This document shows, in pieces, positions 1 through 11,479 of a stretch of 64,000 bases of DNA. Location of the stretch: contig CACRXP010000089.1 in the NCBI GenBank assembly GCA_902702965.1, positions 1,396,129 to 1,460,128 of the forward strand, given 5' to 3'. The stretch's first letter is position 1; each line of letters starts with the position of its first letter. The position numbers and the translations under genes were made by a program. Source of the stretch: Spirometra erinaceieuropaei. Lineage: Eukaryota; Platyhelminthes; Cestoda; Diphyllobothriidea; Diphyllobothriidae. The notes below the pieces were generated by a model. That model was not told the DNA's origin. It saw only the letters and a list, made by a program, of their open reading frames with translations, and searched no databases.

Positions 1-1545
1 CAGTATGGATTCCTCAAATCTCGGTCTCGTGAAATCTGCCAGTTCTCTTTCTTGGATCATGTTCTCCAATCTAGATACAATGGCTTTGCACTTTACACAG
101 TCCATTTCGAGTTCACTAAGGCTTTTATCATGTTGACCACTGTCTTCTACTCTTGAAAGTTTCCGCCCTTGGAATTGGTGGTAAGCTTTGTATTTGACAT
201 TCGCTTATCTGAGTGTTCGCAGCTAACGATTTAAGATTTCCAACGCTATCTCCAACCCCACACCAGTGAGGAATGGAGCCTTTCAGAGAAGTGTACTTGG
301 CCCGCTACCATTTTGAATTTTTGTCAGTGATGTACCAGGCTTATTTCAGAATTGCAAGCCCCTCATTTAAACTGGCATACTAATATAAGCAGACAGGTCG
401 CTGCGGAGTGCTCGAACTCTTAAAGAACGAGCTGTTGGTCTTTGACCAGTGGTGCTGCACCTTGCGCCTTTCTCTCTCGTTGAATAAATGCTCGTTCGTG
501 GTGGTTGGTGACGACCACCAATTTCAACTTAGTATTGACGGTCACAACATAAATTTTCCTGGGGTTATTAAGTATCTGGGTATATCATATTCCAAGAGTC
601 TCAGCCTTTCGTAGCACTGCGTCCTGAAAGTCTCCAAAGCTCGCAGAATGACCGGGTACATCTGTTAGGAAAAATCGTCCTAACCGACTTATTCGCATGC
701 CGCTCTAACGATTCGTGCAATTACTGTCCTATCAATCCAACCACACAGCGGGAACATGTTGAGATCGCGCCGCCCACCCGCAGGCTTGGAGGGGCGCCCA
801 ACCACTCAGCTGAGTCAACAGACCAGTCTACATGCAAAGAGGTCGAGGCATGATCTGATTGGGTCTATTGCAGACCGCTCCTAGAAATTCTAAATCTACC
901 CTTTGTCATCAGGTTTTTGCTGTTAGGAATTCAGCAATAGACCCATGTTCTCAACCTTGTTGATGAGTTATCTTTTGAGGATTCGATTGCGGAGATTTTT
1001 TAACCGGATCACCGACTAAGCGCTACGGATAGTACATAAAATATCCTCCAAAATGTTAAAATTAGCGCTATTAGAATACGCCTTTGTAAAATTACGTCGG
1101 ACCTGGCCTGGAGTACTGCTCGCTTTTATTTAGCTTCCTTCATGCTGCTAGGCGGAAGAAAATAGAATCCGCTCAACATCTTTTTACTAAAAGAGTTTAA
1201 CCTCGTAACGCGTGATTTGGCTTATCAAGAACGTTTCGGGTTTTCAGGCCTTGATCCCTTGTGGTTGCTTCGTTTACAGTAGGCACTATTTCCCCTGTTC
1301 AAGCTTCTAAACAGTAACACTCTCAGTCCTCTTACTACTTTAACACATCTTGGTCATCTGCGACACAACAAGCATCGCTATGTCCTTTTATTTTTTCCTC
1401 TGTTACGTATCGTTGAATATCGGCAGTTCTTTTTTCTGAACGCAATTGTGATTTGGAACAAGTTACCTGGGAATGAAAATTCTGCAAAACTATTCTTTGT
1501 TTAGGAGAACTGTTACTCGTTTTTGTATTCAGGAAAACTAACAAT
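1..1545 (+). mobile_element. CR1-like LINE 'A', 3' half of reverse transcriptase, degraded
   Basis: This is the C-terminal half of a LINE reverse transcriptase, broken by stops and frameshifts and cut by the window edge. A 68-codon open stretch at 408-614 reads LSLNKC, DHQFQLSIDG and INFPGVIKYLG. The same stretch recurs in the copy at 12409-12948 (DHQPQLSIDD, INVPGIIKDLG). Around 300-390 a decayed palm motif reads GPLPF, and the YADD-like box is destroyed by a stop. Near 1440-1500 the typical CR1 C-terminal motif IWNKLPGN is readable. Sequence at 1095-1170 matches the minus-strand copy at 12290-12370. It is a non-functional member of the family with further copies at 12.2-14.3 kb and 18.25-20.5 kb. 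The family name (CR1-like, jockey superfamily) rests on motif style only. Confidence 0.75.
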
Positions 1546-1984
1546 CTGAGGGTTATGAATCCACCAAATACATTTTTTGTAGTAAAGGGGTTCGTGGCAT
1601 CTGACACCTCTGCTCGATCTCATCCTGCTAACATTTATTTTGACTCTCCAGCCCGCAACACGAGGGGCAATTTCGTCAGCTGACAGCGAGAAACCGTTCT
1701 CACATGTGCTCTTTTTAATGCAGTCACAATTCCAAGAAAGGGAATAAAGACTGAGGACATCCGACGCAATGTTAACCATTCCTTTTCTGAACTAATATCA
1801 GTTCACGGGCAACAGTTTCCTTCTCCTGACCCATGCAAATTATCCAAAAACTTTACCACCTATAGTTACTTCCTCACGTTTTTCACTTCCAGCTCGTTCC
1901 ATTTTTTATCTTTTGTTGAAAATGCCTTTAACCTGGCATTAAATAAACTTCAATAGTAGTTAAAATGCGATTCCCGGGTGGCAT

Positions 1985-2025
1985 ATCAAAAGAAGAGGAG
2001 GCGTTCAACGGGGGAGGTGTAATCT
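1985..2025 (-). repeat. Short PLE-terminus snippet
   Basis: A stretch of about 35 bases centred on AAGAGGAGGCGTTCA is the reverse complement of 3142-3176, which follows the plus-strand hammerhead motif. It is probably a stray piece of a Penelope-like element terminus. No gene is seen between 1545 and 2250. Confidence 0.45.
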
Positions 2026-2253
2026 ACACACCTTTAAGAGATGGCTACGCCTTTATCTGAATACTAACTGGATTAAACTTTTATTGTCCTCATCCTTCCC
2101 AGACAACTTTTTCTATGACACTGAGAAAGGGCCACCGGAAATTTAGTATGCCACCATTAAATTTCCGTATCTGTTCACATTTCCTTCCTTTGTGAGTATT
2201 CTCGCTTCCTAAGATCCCTCACCAGAAATGTTAATTTTTCCAATTTTTCAGTT

Positions 2254-2580
2254 CATGCATCGTGCTCTCGCAGAATGCACACCATCGATGCTCTTGGCGA
2301 AACCTTCTGTATTCGCCATATACTAGTAGTCTGGTCGCATCTCCCTTGCCTAATCCTCGGATGGACTCGGATGAATGTAATCGACCTCATCTGGGTTCCT
2401 ATCGCCTCGAGACTGGTCCTCATCGTGTCCTCACAGAATGCGCTCCATCGACGCTCTTGGCGAAGCTTTCTGTATTCGCCATATACTAGTAGTATGGTCG
2501 CAGCTCGCTTGCCCCATCCTCGGATGGACTCGGTTGAATGTAACCGACCGCATCTGGATTCCTATCACCTCGAGACTGGT
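2254..2580. repeat. Tandem duplication of a 163-bp unit (2 copies)
   Basis: Two adjacent units share the same course: CAGAATGC, GCTCTTGGCGAA, CTGTATTCGCCATATACTAG, ATCCTCGGATGGACTCGG and CCTCGAGACTGG. CAGAATGC starts at 2271 and again at 2434, a period of 163 bases. Open frames run through both copies, but they start at non-ATG codons and are not credible genes. The block lies directly upstream of the LINE A 3'-tail repeat, so it may be the tandemly repeated part of that LINE's untranslated region. Confidence 0.8.
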
Positions 2581-2599
2581 TTTCAACTTCGTCACTTAT

Positions 2600-3000
2600 T
2601 TGCCTTATTCAAGGCCACATACAGGCCAGTCCTGACCGACCCGCCTACTTACCCCTTCATGAAATCCGTTATACAATGCCAAATACAGCTGACATTTATT
2701 TCGGCCCTGTTGATGTCCGACTGTAAGCCATTCTATACCGCCACATGCAGGCCAGTCCTGCCCGCATTTTTCTGTTTCTATTTTTTCGAGGGGTTTTTTT
2801 CTCCTTTAAAATTAATCCAATCATTATTAAATTTTCGTATGGAGTTTTTTTTCACCCCTCGCTTATAAGTTTTCTTAACGGTCTTGTAATTTCAAAAACT
2901 ATGTCTTGCGCTTTGTACAGATTTTACCTACCTCGTCTAAAATTCGCATGTAAATTTATTTTTACTTGCTTTGATGGGACCCCGACGGGTCTTTACTAAA
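2600..3000 (+). repeat. LINE A 3'-untranslated tail repeat, copy 1
   Basis: The repeat begins near AGGCCAGTCCTG and ends in TTGATGGGACCCCGACGGGT. The same order of motifs occurs at 20090-20465 (plus strand, directly after a LINE A reverse transcriptase) and at 16235-16650 (minus strand). The direct link at 20 kb suggests this is the 3' untranslated tail of LINE A. A T-rich run and the phrase TTTATTTTTACTTGCTTTGA are shared by all three. Confidence 0.7.
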
Positions 3001-3020
3001 TATAATTTAATTTTATTTGA

Positions 3021-3067
3021 GGTCTGACGTTTCGGGTAGTCGTTTCTTCTACCCATCCTCAGGAATG
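3021..3067 (-). ncRNA. Hammerhead-ribozyme motif in PLE terminus (copy a)
   Basis: Read on the minus strand the segment shows CTGAGGA, an exact match to the core box CUGANGA. A perfect stem II follows (GGGTAG paired with CTACCC around an AGAAACGA loop), then GAAAC and the cleavage triplet GTC. Stem III is reduced to almost nothing, as described for hammerheads in Penelope-like element terminal repeats. Stem I is weak here. It sits head-to-head with copy (b), 20-odd bases away. Self-cleavage is inferred, not shown. Confidence 0.7.
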
Positions 3068-3085
3068 CTGTGTGCATGACTGCTC

Positions 3086-3131
3086 AGTCTCTGAAGATGG
3101 GCAGAAGAAACGAATACCCAAAACGTTAGAC
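3086..3131 (+). ncRNA. Hammerhead-ribozyme motif in PLE terminus (copy b, damaged)
   Basis: The plus strand shows CTGAAGA at 3091-3097, a stem II formed by GGG...CCC arms, and a four-pair stem I (GTCT at 3087-3090 with AGAC at 3128-3131). The GAAA core has become AAAA, which removes an essential G, and the cleavage triplet is GTT. It is therefore probably inactive. The following sequence (AGACCTCAAATA) mirrors that flanking copy (a). Confidence 0.65.
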
Positions 3132-3379
3132 CTCAAATACACCTCTCCCGGTGAACGCCTCCTCTTCTTTTGATTAAATAAGCTTTTATTGTTATTATAA
3201 ATACCAGGCCAACGAAGTGGCCATTTCGGCGTCTCCAATTTCTGAACAGTGATTTTAGACTCCACAGTAAGCTCCTCTACACAATTCTTAATGAAAATTA
3301 AAGGGACGAGACTCCCGCCAAGCGACCTTATGATATCTTTTGAGGTCATGTTAATTTTATTTACATTTTGCAGAATCCT

Positions 3380-4260
3380 GCGAGCAGGATAGTAAGATTA
3401 CTCCTGGAGATCAAGTATGCTAAGGCGGAAAATCGCCTTGGATACACCCAAACCCTCCAACTCCTGAAGTTCTGTCTCAGCACGTGCATCACGTTCATCC
3501 GAACAATTTCAGAGCAGGTGGAAGGCACGTCAATGGGTTAACCAATTTCGTGACTCCGCCGAGGCGGTCCTAAAGCGGTTGGAGTAGCTGGTCTTTCGAC
3601 ATTGCAGACTATAATTCTGACCACGGTATGTGGATGACACCCTTGTTGGTAATCAGTGTTCCGTTCAGTGTATTTAAGGGAGATATGCTTACGTCTTTGA
3701 ACTCCTTATACGTCACATGGAAAATCAAAAGAATTAGCGACAATGCAAACAATTACAGCATCAGGTGCGTGTAGGCCTTGATTCACATAGGCCACTGTTT
3801 ATACAGTTACACAGTCACATAGCCCGCTTGTTGATGCAACATATTTCTGTCATCGAACAGGACCGCATGATGCCATCCAAAAACATCTCAACACCGTCTT
3901 CTTGAATTTACAGTTTACGACGGAGGGGAAAGAAATCAGCTAGCTGACCTTCCTTGACGTCCTCTTCGGTCGCACACATTGTGGTAACTCATAAAATAAA
4001 GCGTTTGGGAAGGCGAATAATGCAACAAAGGTACTGAGCTGCAACAGTAAACATCTCTCCAGCCACAACCGCAGTTTCGCAAGGTCGTTATACCGGCGTG
4101 TAGAGACGCATTGACTTTATTAAGTCATACCAGCCTAAGCGAAAATGTAAGGTCCTAGTGGGAATCTCGCTTTCAAATGAGAGTCCTATTGTAAGCAGTG
4201 GCCTCAAAGATACCTTGTAAAATGCTCGTTTGTTTTTATTTTACATTGCTTATATCCCAT
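3380..4260 (+). mobile_element. Penelope-like element, reverse-transcriptase remnant
   Basis: Conceptual reading across several frames recovers Penelope RT landmarks in order. RYVDDT (catalytic palm motif) lies at about 3624-3641. Near 3865 comes the HDAIQKHLN block, then FTTEGKEI and LTFLDVLF at about 3910-3965, and then SLYRRVETH at about 4085-4115. The spacing fits a PLE palm-thumb region of roughly 250 residues. Stops and frameshifts are frequent, and no GIY-YIG endonuclease follows. Together with the hammerhead-bearing terminus at 3.0-3.18 kb this is a 5'-truncated, dead PLE. Confidence 0.75.
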
Positions 4261-7230
4261 CGGCAGTCAAATACTCCCAATCTTTTATTCTGATCGACGA
4301 CCTCAACTGCGTTTATCCTTTTTCTAAATCTACCATATAAAAATGCTTGAAACAGATCCATGCCAACTTCCTTGCTCTTTCCGAGTGTAGGTCAGCGTGG
4401 ATGACCTGATTTTTACTTTTGAAATGTTGTTACACATTTTGGATATGACAGGCCACTCCAATCAGAGACTTTTTAGACATTCGTATGAATGAATATTCCA
4501 CCATTATTAATCTACATTTTTCGCCACACGCCGGTAGAATTACGGCCAAAGCCGCTCATATTTGTTGCTTTATCTCTTATCATTTCAGACCTCCTGGAAT
4601 TAAAGTAAGGCTTCATCCAATGTTTGTTGTCTCCAGTCTTAAGTCTTGCCGCTCACTCTTTGGTTCAACGAGCTAGCCTACCCGTTCTTGGATAAGAATG
4701 GCCAAAGGCATTTTACTCACAAAATTCTTTTTTCCGAAACAACGTAATTATTCCTATTTGAACGGATGGAAGTTAAGTGGCCTAAGATTTCAGTAGGTTA
4801 GGAGACCGGAACCTGGCTTCCGTCAACTTTTGCGCATTAATAATCGTCCAAATCTGTCTTGGATTTCCGCCTCCCCATGTTAGTCATCAGTAGAAAATCT
4901 GGTAGTCCTCCTTTCTTAACCTCTCACGGATCTCTTTTTCTGCTTTCAGACACACCTGCCTCCTCATTAACTTGCACATCGACCTTGGATCGTCAAATAG
5001 TCCATTAGTTTTGCGCAAAGACCGCGCCGTCTTCTTACCACTGACTAGATTGACCTGTTCTTTGTCTCATTCTTATTGAGCAGCTTTCCCTTGACGTAGT
5101 AGGACTATTGCCCATTTAGGCGACCAACTTCGAACTGCCTTATTAACTTTCATTTTCTCCTCCGCGTGTGGTTATGTCCGTTGCGATCCCTCAGCATAAA
5201 TTTCGATCTTCTCCTCCTGTGCATCGTGACCTACAGGGAAAACGATGTCCTCAAAGACTGATCTCCTAGACAAATGACCTGGGTAGTCCTGACGCGATCT
5301 TTTGGACCGCGTCCGTTTCGCTCGGGCCCCGCTCTCATAAGGATCTCGCTATGATCACTCGACTGTTGTTTCCCCCTCCTATTATCGGCGTCTGCTCTAA
5401 CAAAATGGGCTTAGACCTCCTGTAAGACATGTACTCAGAGGAGTCACGCATTAGTCGACATATCGCGCCAGATGCCGTGTACAAACATTTCAAAGGTGAA
5501 GAAAAGAGGACTGCTCTACAAATTATGACACAAAGACGGCCTTCTGTGGTACAAACCCCGATCATGTGCTGATTTTTTAAGCATGATTGAAATATTGGCA
5601 GTGTTTTGCACGTTCATCCAAAGTCTACGGAAACGGCGTCTAAAGGTTTCTCAATTAATTTTCGCACTTTTTCAGAGAACGTTTTTGACTTTAAATTGTC
5701 ATATAATTAAGAGAAGGCTCTCCGAAAGGTCGATTTCTAATCGTATATTTTTAATTTTGTAGCACCTTTGAGTCGAAAAATAAACAGGCAATGTGATGCA
5801 GTTTTCAGAATATAATTAATGTTGAGATGAGACAGATAACGACAGACTACTAATATGTGAGAGTGGTGGTCACGGCTTCGCGTAGGTTCCCACGAAAGGC
5901 GAAAGAATTGAGAACCGTCACGGCTCCCTGCACCAGGGGCGAGGGTGATGGTGGGTAAGCGGCACATCAGACGGTCGTTGGTGTGAGATGCAGACTGGGG
6001 TTATTGCGACAGTGTTGGAGGTATTAAAATTCTCAGTTGCGGTTCACTGTGTAAGAGGCAAGGTGTGAGAAGACAGTGCAAATCTATATGGCGGTGCACG
6101 GAGTGGTAACTCTCTTAGAAGGTGAGCGCCAGTCAATGAATCACGCAGATTGGCCCTCTTTGCGAGCGTCCAGATCGACATGGCAATGAAAGCTAGTAGT
6201 ATTACACCACTCGCTGATTATCTCACCTCCCGCCTCCTGAACATCTTAACGCTGCCTCCTCCCTGTATTTAGATCTACCTTCAGTTATGGAAAGCATAAT
6301 TAGCATGGAGTTGTGACCAAAGGCGAAAAGAAGGCCCAATCACGCGCCGAGAAGAGAATCAAGCCGGTGGCGTGACACACATGTGAGGTTAAAAGGCAGA
6401 CCGGCGTGTACCATAGGGCCGAGCACGTGTGGTGGCTTTGGTCTCGCGTGCGGCCCACTCGGTGGCTGGTCGAACATTCGAAACATTTCCGCGGGAGATT
6501 CTCGCGCATGCGGTGTCGACTCCGTGACCGACACGCCATGGTCAGAAACGTTCTAAAACGTCCTCAACGGTTGGCACGTCATTGGGCAGAGTATTCCTGA
6601 ACGCATAGGGGTCAACATAGACAGGGCGTCTTTCGGACGAGATGGAACCCCCGTGCTCGCAGTCTGTCAATAAAGTGTTTGTTCTCCAAACGGGCTTTCT
6701 TTCTGTTCCACCTTTCTTTCTTCTATGACACCTTTCTTTGGAATAACCTGTCAGCAAGCCCGGCTGAGCACAATAGAATTATTCTGCGCTCCAACTGGGA
6801 CTATTTCGACTTGGTTGCCATTTCAAAATTACCGTCTCTGACATTGATATTGGAACCGTACGTACAGAATTGCTTTGTGCATTTTTGGAATATTTTTTCA
6901 CGCATCGAAATTCGCCAGGAACCTGGATTAAGTGCAATTTGTTTATCAGCACGGACCAACTGACAACGCATCTGACAACGCAACCGAATTGCGGCTATAG
7001 AGCCTAGAAAACCAATCGTTCAAAATCCTTCAAGGTCTGCAGTTATTCAAATGCTACGAGATCTGCAAAGGGCTAAGACGCTTCTGATTAAATTCCACAA
7101 AATCTATTGGATTTTAAGTATTTTTTCGCTTATTAAGTTTTGAATACTCACTTTAATTCGCCATATACATGCCAACGTATTCGTTATAACATCCAAAGCG
7201 GAATTATACCTATTATATCACGTCGAAGTT
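4260..7230. other. Intergenic stretch with no recognised gene
   Basis: No domain, splice-consistent gene or clear repeat was recognised. Open frames here are short (under 100 codons) and have no recognisable motifs. The part from 5940 to 6660 is more GC-rich than its surroundings and has opposing short frames, which I read as composition rather than coding. Confidence 0.5.
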
Positions 7231-7231
7231 T

Positions 7232-8550
7232 ATGGAGTCTCTGAAAGCTAACTGTAGTAGGACGGCCAGTGACGGCACCTCGTTGAAAGAAAAATCTGGT
7301 AAGATGTCCTTCGCATCCAGAACCTGTGCTCGCTCTAACTGCGCTTCCAGCCAACGAGCAGCAAAGCGTGCAACAAGCGTAATTACCGCAAAAAAGCGAG
7401 GTACGAAGACGAGCCTTGTGTTAAGTGCGCAGATATCCAATTAAGGACGCTCGTGAAACAGACCCTAAGCGACCAGAACGTGTCCAGTGTTAGAGTCCAA
7501 AAAACGAAGAGCAAAGCGCAAAAAACGCCAAAAAATATCCCTGGGGGCATCTTTAAGCACGAGTAGCAACTCAGTAGCCAAAACCGCAGACGCCGGTAGC
7601 AGCAGGACAACGAAAACGAAGTCGCCGATAAGGGCAGACTCGATTCCCACGCAAGATGTCTTAAGCGATGTCAAACAAAAATTACCTGGCGCAGAAGTTA
7701 TCTCGCCTAAGCCTCTTGCTGTAAGTGACGGGAATACCCTTCTGCCTGGAGACGATATACCTGGGTCATCCAGTCTCCTGTTGCCCTCTTGTTTTGGCAA
7801 CCACCCCGAGCGCACTACAGAGCACGTATCTGAATGCAAAGACATGAACCTGTGGGTAGAGGGGAGTTGGAAACGCAATGACAGGAGTCTGAAGTCACAG
7901 CCAGACCTGATGGGTTACTCGGGACAGTCGGTAGACAGCTAAAGTGTGCGTCCAAGCGACGGCTCCGTAAATCATCTACGCCCACATGCAGCGAATTCAC
8001 CTGAAAGACAAAGTAAGGAGGACCATGCACGCCAGCATTGTCCGGTTATTCAGGGTTTGTCGGAATCGAATGCAGTCAGACCTGAAGACTATGTCTCGGA
8101 GGACCTTGCTTCTTTTCATGGTGTATTAAATCAGTTACTCCAGGCAGACATGGGAATTAAGGTTCTGAAGGCATTCCGGATAGGAAAGCGGAGTGAAGAC
8201 AGGACAGCAGCACAACCACCTCGCCCTCTCAAAATTATGCTGGAGAAAAAAGAACAAATCAAGTTGATCCTCTCTAAAAAACCGACCTCAGAAACGCACA
8301 CAAACAGGTTTTTATTCAACCGGACTATTCACCAGCGGAAGGGCTGAAAAGCCGGGAACTTGTCTTGGAGTTAAAATCGAGACTGAAGGGTGGCCAACGC
8401 AATCTGGCTATCTTCAAGGGGAAGGTAGTTCTGGAATATGTGCCCTTTCAGCGGAACCAGCCTGTAATACTAAAAACGACTGCAGCTACTCAGCTAATAC
8501 AGACACCTTCGTTGAACCACCTGCTCAAGGCGGCAACACAAGTAAGCGCG
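7232..8550 (+). pseudogene. LINE D ORF1 (CR1-type nucleic-acid-binding protein), frameshifted
   Basis: The reading starts at ATG 7232 (MESLKAN) in a lysine/arginine-rich N-terminus, is interrupted at about 7442, and continues in shifted frames at 7487-7942, 7946-8347 and 8365-8553. The third part carries the CR1-family ORF1 signature: VIQGLSES, then VLKAFRIGK, RPLKIML, and KEQIKLILSKK. The last part, LVLELKSRLKGGQRNL, is the usual C-terminal helix. In intact relatives this protein binds LINE RNA in the cytoplasm as a ribonucleoprotein with ORF2. Frame breaks make this copy non-functional. The next gene, ORF2, follows within about 90 bases. Confidence 0.75.
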
Positions 8551-8645
8551 TAAGGTCCACTGATCTGACTGAAGCAAAGCATATAAATTGAACACATCAG
8601 GTAACGGAAGATCCCAGAGAACATGGCGTTCGAGATAACGGAGTA

Positions 8646-9250
8646 ATGCTCAAAACAGTAACAAATGCAACGGGAATTTCGGCTGGTGCAAAACTGAGGT
8701 GCTCGTACACGAATGCCGAAAGCTACATATCGAAACTAGACGAACTAAAAATGTGTCTTGCCGAGCTGTCTCCGGAGGTTTTAGCAGTAACCGAGACCTG
8801 GCTGTCCGGGAATACTAGCGATAACGAAGTAGCCTTGCCTGAATACCAAATTTATCGGAGGGACGGGGAACTTTGTCAGGATGGTGGTATAGCTGTGTAT
8901 GTGAGTGAAGGCCTGGCAGTGTCGGAAAACACCACCAAGTTTGCGTGCGGCACGGAAGCTATTTAATTGACCATAAAGGCTACCGGTTCTCCGTGTCTCG
9001 ATGTCCTCAATGTCTACCGACCACCTAGGACAGACCAAATCGCCGACACTCAACTAGTGGAGCAGTTGGAGAAATTTCCCAATCGACCTAACATCATGAT
9101 CATGGGCGACGTCAACGCACCAGGAACAAACTGAAATACCCTCCAAGCGTCAGGTCCAAAATCGGCATTCGATTACCGTCTGCTAAACAAACATCAAAGC
9201 GTCCCTCACACAACATGTAAGGTCTCCAACGAGAACACGTGAAGGACAAA
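8646..9250 (+). pseudogene. LINE D ORF2 endonuclease domain (APE-type), frameshifted
   Basis: From ATG 8646 the frame reads VLAVTETWLSGN (the catalytic Glu strand of AP-endonuclease-like LINE nucleases), then IYRRDG and GGIAVYVSEG. A stop at about 8966 breaks the frame, but downstream sequence still gives NVYRPPR near 9010-9035 and IMGDVNAP near 9100-9120, the usual Asp/Asn active-site motif. This nuclease nicks target DNA for target-primed reverse transcription. It leads directly into the RT part of the same ORF2. Confidence 0.8.
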
Positions 9251-10228
9251 TGGAAAACTGCCTTGAATTGGTTTTTACGAAAACACCAGACAGCATAGAC
9301 GAGATCACCTCCATGCCGCATCTTGGCCGAAGTGATCACGTAGTGCTTATGTGGGATTATTCGTTATTCTCCATTTCACATACTCCAGACCATAAGAGAC
9401 GGAATGTTTGGCGAGGCGACTTCAATCAGATGAGAGCAAACTTATACGGTCTCGACTGGGACTCATTGTTAACGGAAAATGCCAACGATGACTGGGAGCT
9501 GTTCAAGAATGTCCTTCTGCAGCTTATCAACAACCACTACCCATTGACTAGTGTAAGACTGAATAAACGCCTTGGGTGGCTAAATAGCAACCTCAAGAAA
9601 GAAATCAACAGAAAGCACAAATTATGGAGAAAATACTGCGTCACTAGGGAAGTTGAATATTTCAACACCTGCAAGACACAGAGGAACATACTGAGGAACC
9701 TGATCATAAAGACGCGACGGGAATTCGAGAAGAACTTGCTACAAAAAGCAACGCAGAACCCAAAATTACTCTACAGTTACCTCCAACGAAGTACAAGGAG
9801 CAGGCATCAAATCCCCTTAATAAGGACTGCTGATGGCGTAGAGATTGCTGATAGTAGGGATAAAGCTGCATATTTTTCACAGTTCTTCCATTTAGTCTAC
9901 ACAAACGAGGCAAGGTTCATTCCTTCCTCCACAGAAGAACTGCCGGCCCTAAATGTCAGTGATATACTCTTCTCAGAAGGCATTGTCCGAAGAGAATTAG
10001 AGGTATTGAACGAATCGAAGTCGCCCGGACCAGACGAGATTCCACCCAAGCTTCTCAAGGAACTTTCTGTGCCTTTGTTGATGGTCTTTCAAACGTCATT
10101 CGACACTGGAACACTTCCTATCGATTGGAAGCTGGCGCATATTAGTCCCCTACACAAAGGAGGTAACAGGGCAGCGACGACAAATTACAGGCCCATAATC
10201 TTGACATGCATTCTCTGCAAAGTGATGG
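9250..10228 (+). pseudogene. LINE D ORF2, end of endonuclease, linker and start of RT
   Basis: This long open stretch (about 325 codons) starts in the end of the endonuclease (LGRSDHVVLMW, the SDH motif with the catalytic His). It continues through the linker (RLGWLNSNLKKEINRKH) to the start of the RT: KSPGPDEIPPKLLKEL, WKLAHISPLHKGG and NYRPIILTCILCKVM. It stops abruptly at the single N at 10229. Everything from the end of motif 2a to the thumb, including the catalytic Asp residues, is absent. The family is CR1-like. Confidence 0.85.
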
Positions 10229-10229
10229 N

Positions 10230-10454
10230 CATCTGAACGGAATGCAACTTCGATTAGCAGAAACGCAGAAGGATCTCGGAGTTTGGGTTGCAGACAACCT
10301 AAAGCCTTCTACACAATGTTTTAAGGCGGTCAAGGCCGCAATTTCAATGCTATATGCCATCAAGCGGGCATTCGCTGTTTTCGATGAAGACTGTTTCTGT
10401 AAAATCTTTGGCACCTTTGTAAGGCCGCATCTCGTATATGCAATTCAGACCTGA
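10230..10454 (+). pseudogene. LINE D ORF2, RT thumb remnant after missing palm
   Basis: Immediately after the N the frame reads MQLRLAETQKDLGVWV, the segment that in CR1-type RTs follows the YADD motif by roughly 80 residues. Then come KAAISMLYAIKRAF and FVRPHLVYAIQ, the thumb. Further decayed C-terminal RT sequence reaches about 10800. Comparison with a normal RT implies around 450-500 bases are missing at the N. Confidence 0.8.
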
Positions 10455-10959
10455 AGATCATGGACGCATCAGGACTGCAATCTGCTCGAAAGGGTACAGA
10501 GACGAGAACAAAGCTAATAAGAAGTAAAAGTACAGTGCCGTAAGAGATCCGCTTAACTAACCTTAATCTTTATCCTCTGAGTTATAGGCATTTGCACGGA
10601 GACTAGATACAAACTTTCCGTATCGTGCGTGGCTTGGACTGCGCCCTTCTGTGCGATGACTATTCTGAACTCGCCACTACAACTAACCTCCGGGAACATC
10701 CCTTCAAGCTACGTATGCCCCATGGTTGATTGAACGTGAGAAAATATTTCTTCTCCAACCGTGTCGTGGAACTGTGAAATAACCTACCCGAAATAATTGT
10801 TATATCTTAATCTGTGGGGACATTTAAGTGTCGGCTTGACAGACATATGCCGTAGCAACAAGCGGACTATGAGACTTTCTAGCCATGAGACCAGTGACAT
10901 ATGTGAATCAATGTCTGCATTCACTGAATGCTGTAATTTCTTCACATTTTGCTTATTTA

Positions 10960-11040
10960 TCGATTTTTAATTTACAAATAGGGAGTTAAAAGGCGTAAGC
11001 CTATTTCCCTCAAATACACTGACTGACTGACTGACTGATA
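10960..11040 (+). repeat. LINE D 3' end with GACT microsatellite
   Basis: The element ends GGGAGTTAAAAGGCGTAAGC, then CTATTTCCCTCAAATACACT, followed by (GACT)4-5 at about 11018-11037. CR1-type LINEs end in short tandem motifs rather than poly(A), so this marks the 3' boundary. A second, isolated piece of the same 3' end lies at 20470-20545. Confidence 0.7.
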
Positions 11041-11479
11041 TTAGGTAAGCGTGGGTGCTGTCGTGATCGGCGCAGAGCTTAAGGCATGGACGGACGTGGA
11101 GGCAGAATTTGCGGTTGTCGGCTGGTTAGTTCATTCGGTACGAAGGTGACTGACGAGGCCGAGCCGCAAGCTAAATTTTGGTTGGGGTTGAGTGACGATG
11201 TTACAGGTCAGGAGTGCCTGAAAACTGCGAGCTCACCTCTTGGCTTTGTCGGCGATGATCCGATTTGCTTCGCGGTTTGTGCGCCAGTCCTCATTGCTTT
11301 TCTCCAGGCTGATCCGCTCTTGACTAAAAATTTCCGTATCTGGGGGTTGATCAGCGGTCATTTTAAAAAGTCGTTCAGAATGTCCGTGTGGCGTTGCTTT
11401 TTCCTCCCGGTCGGCGAGCATACGTAGCAATGTCACCATAGTAGTGACCTTTGGTTGATCGCTGTGATAATTGCCGCCC

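Noticed and set aside
6300..6760. Overlapping frames on both strands as a gene
   Set aside because: Several frames of similar length on opposite strands in a GC-rich patch, no motif, non-ATG starts in part.
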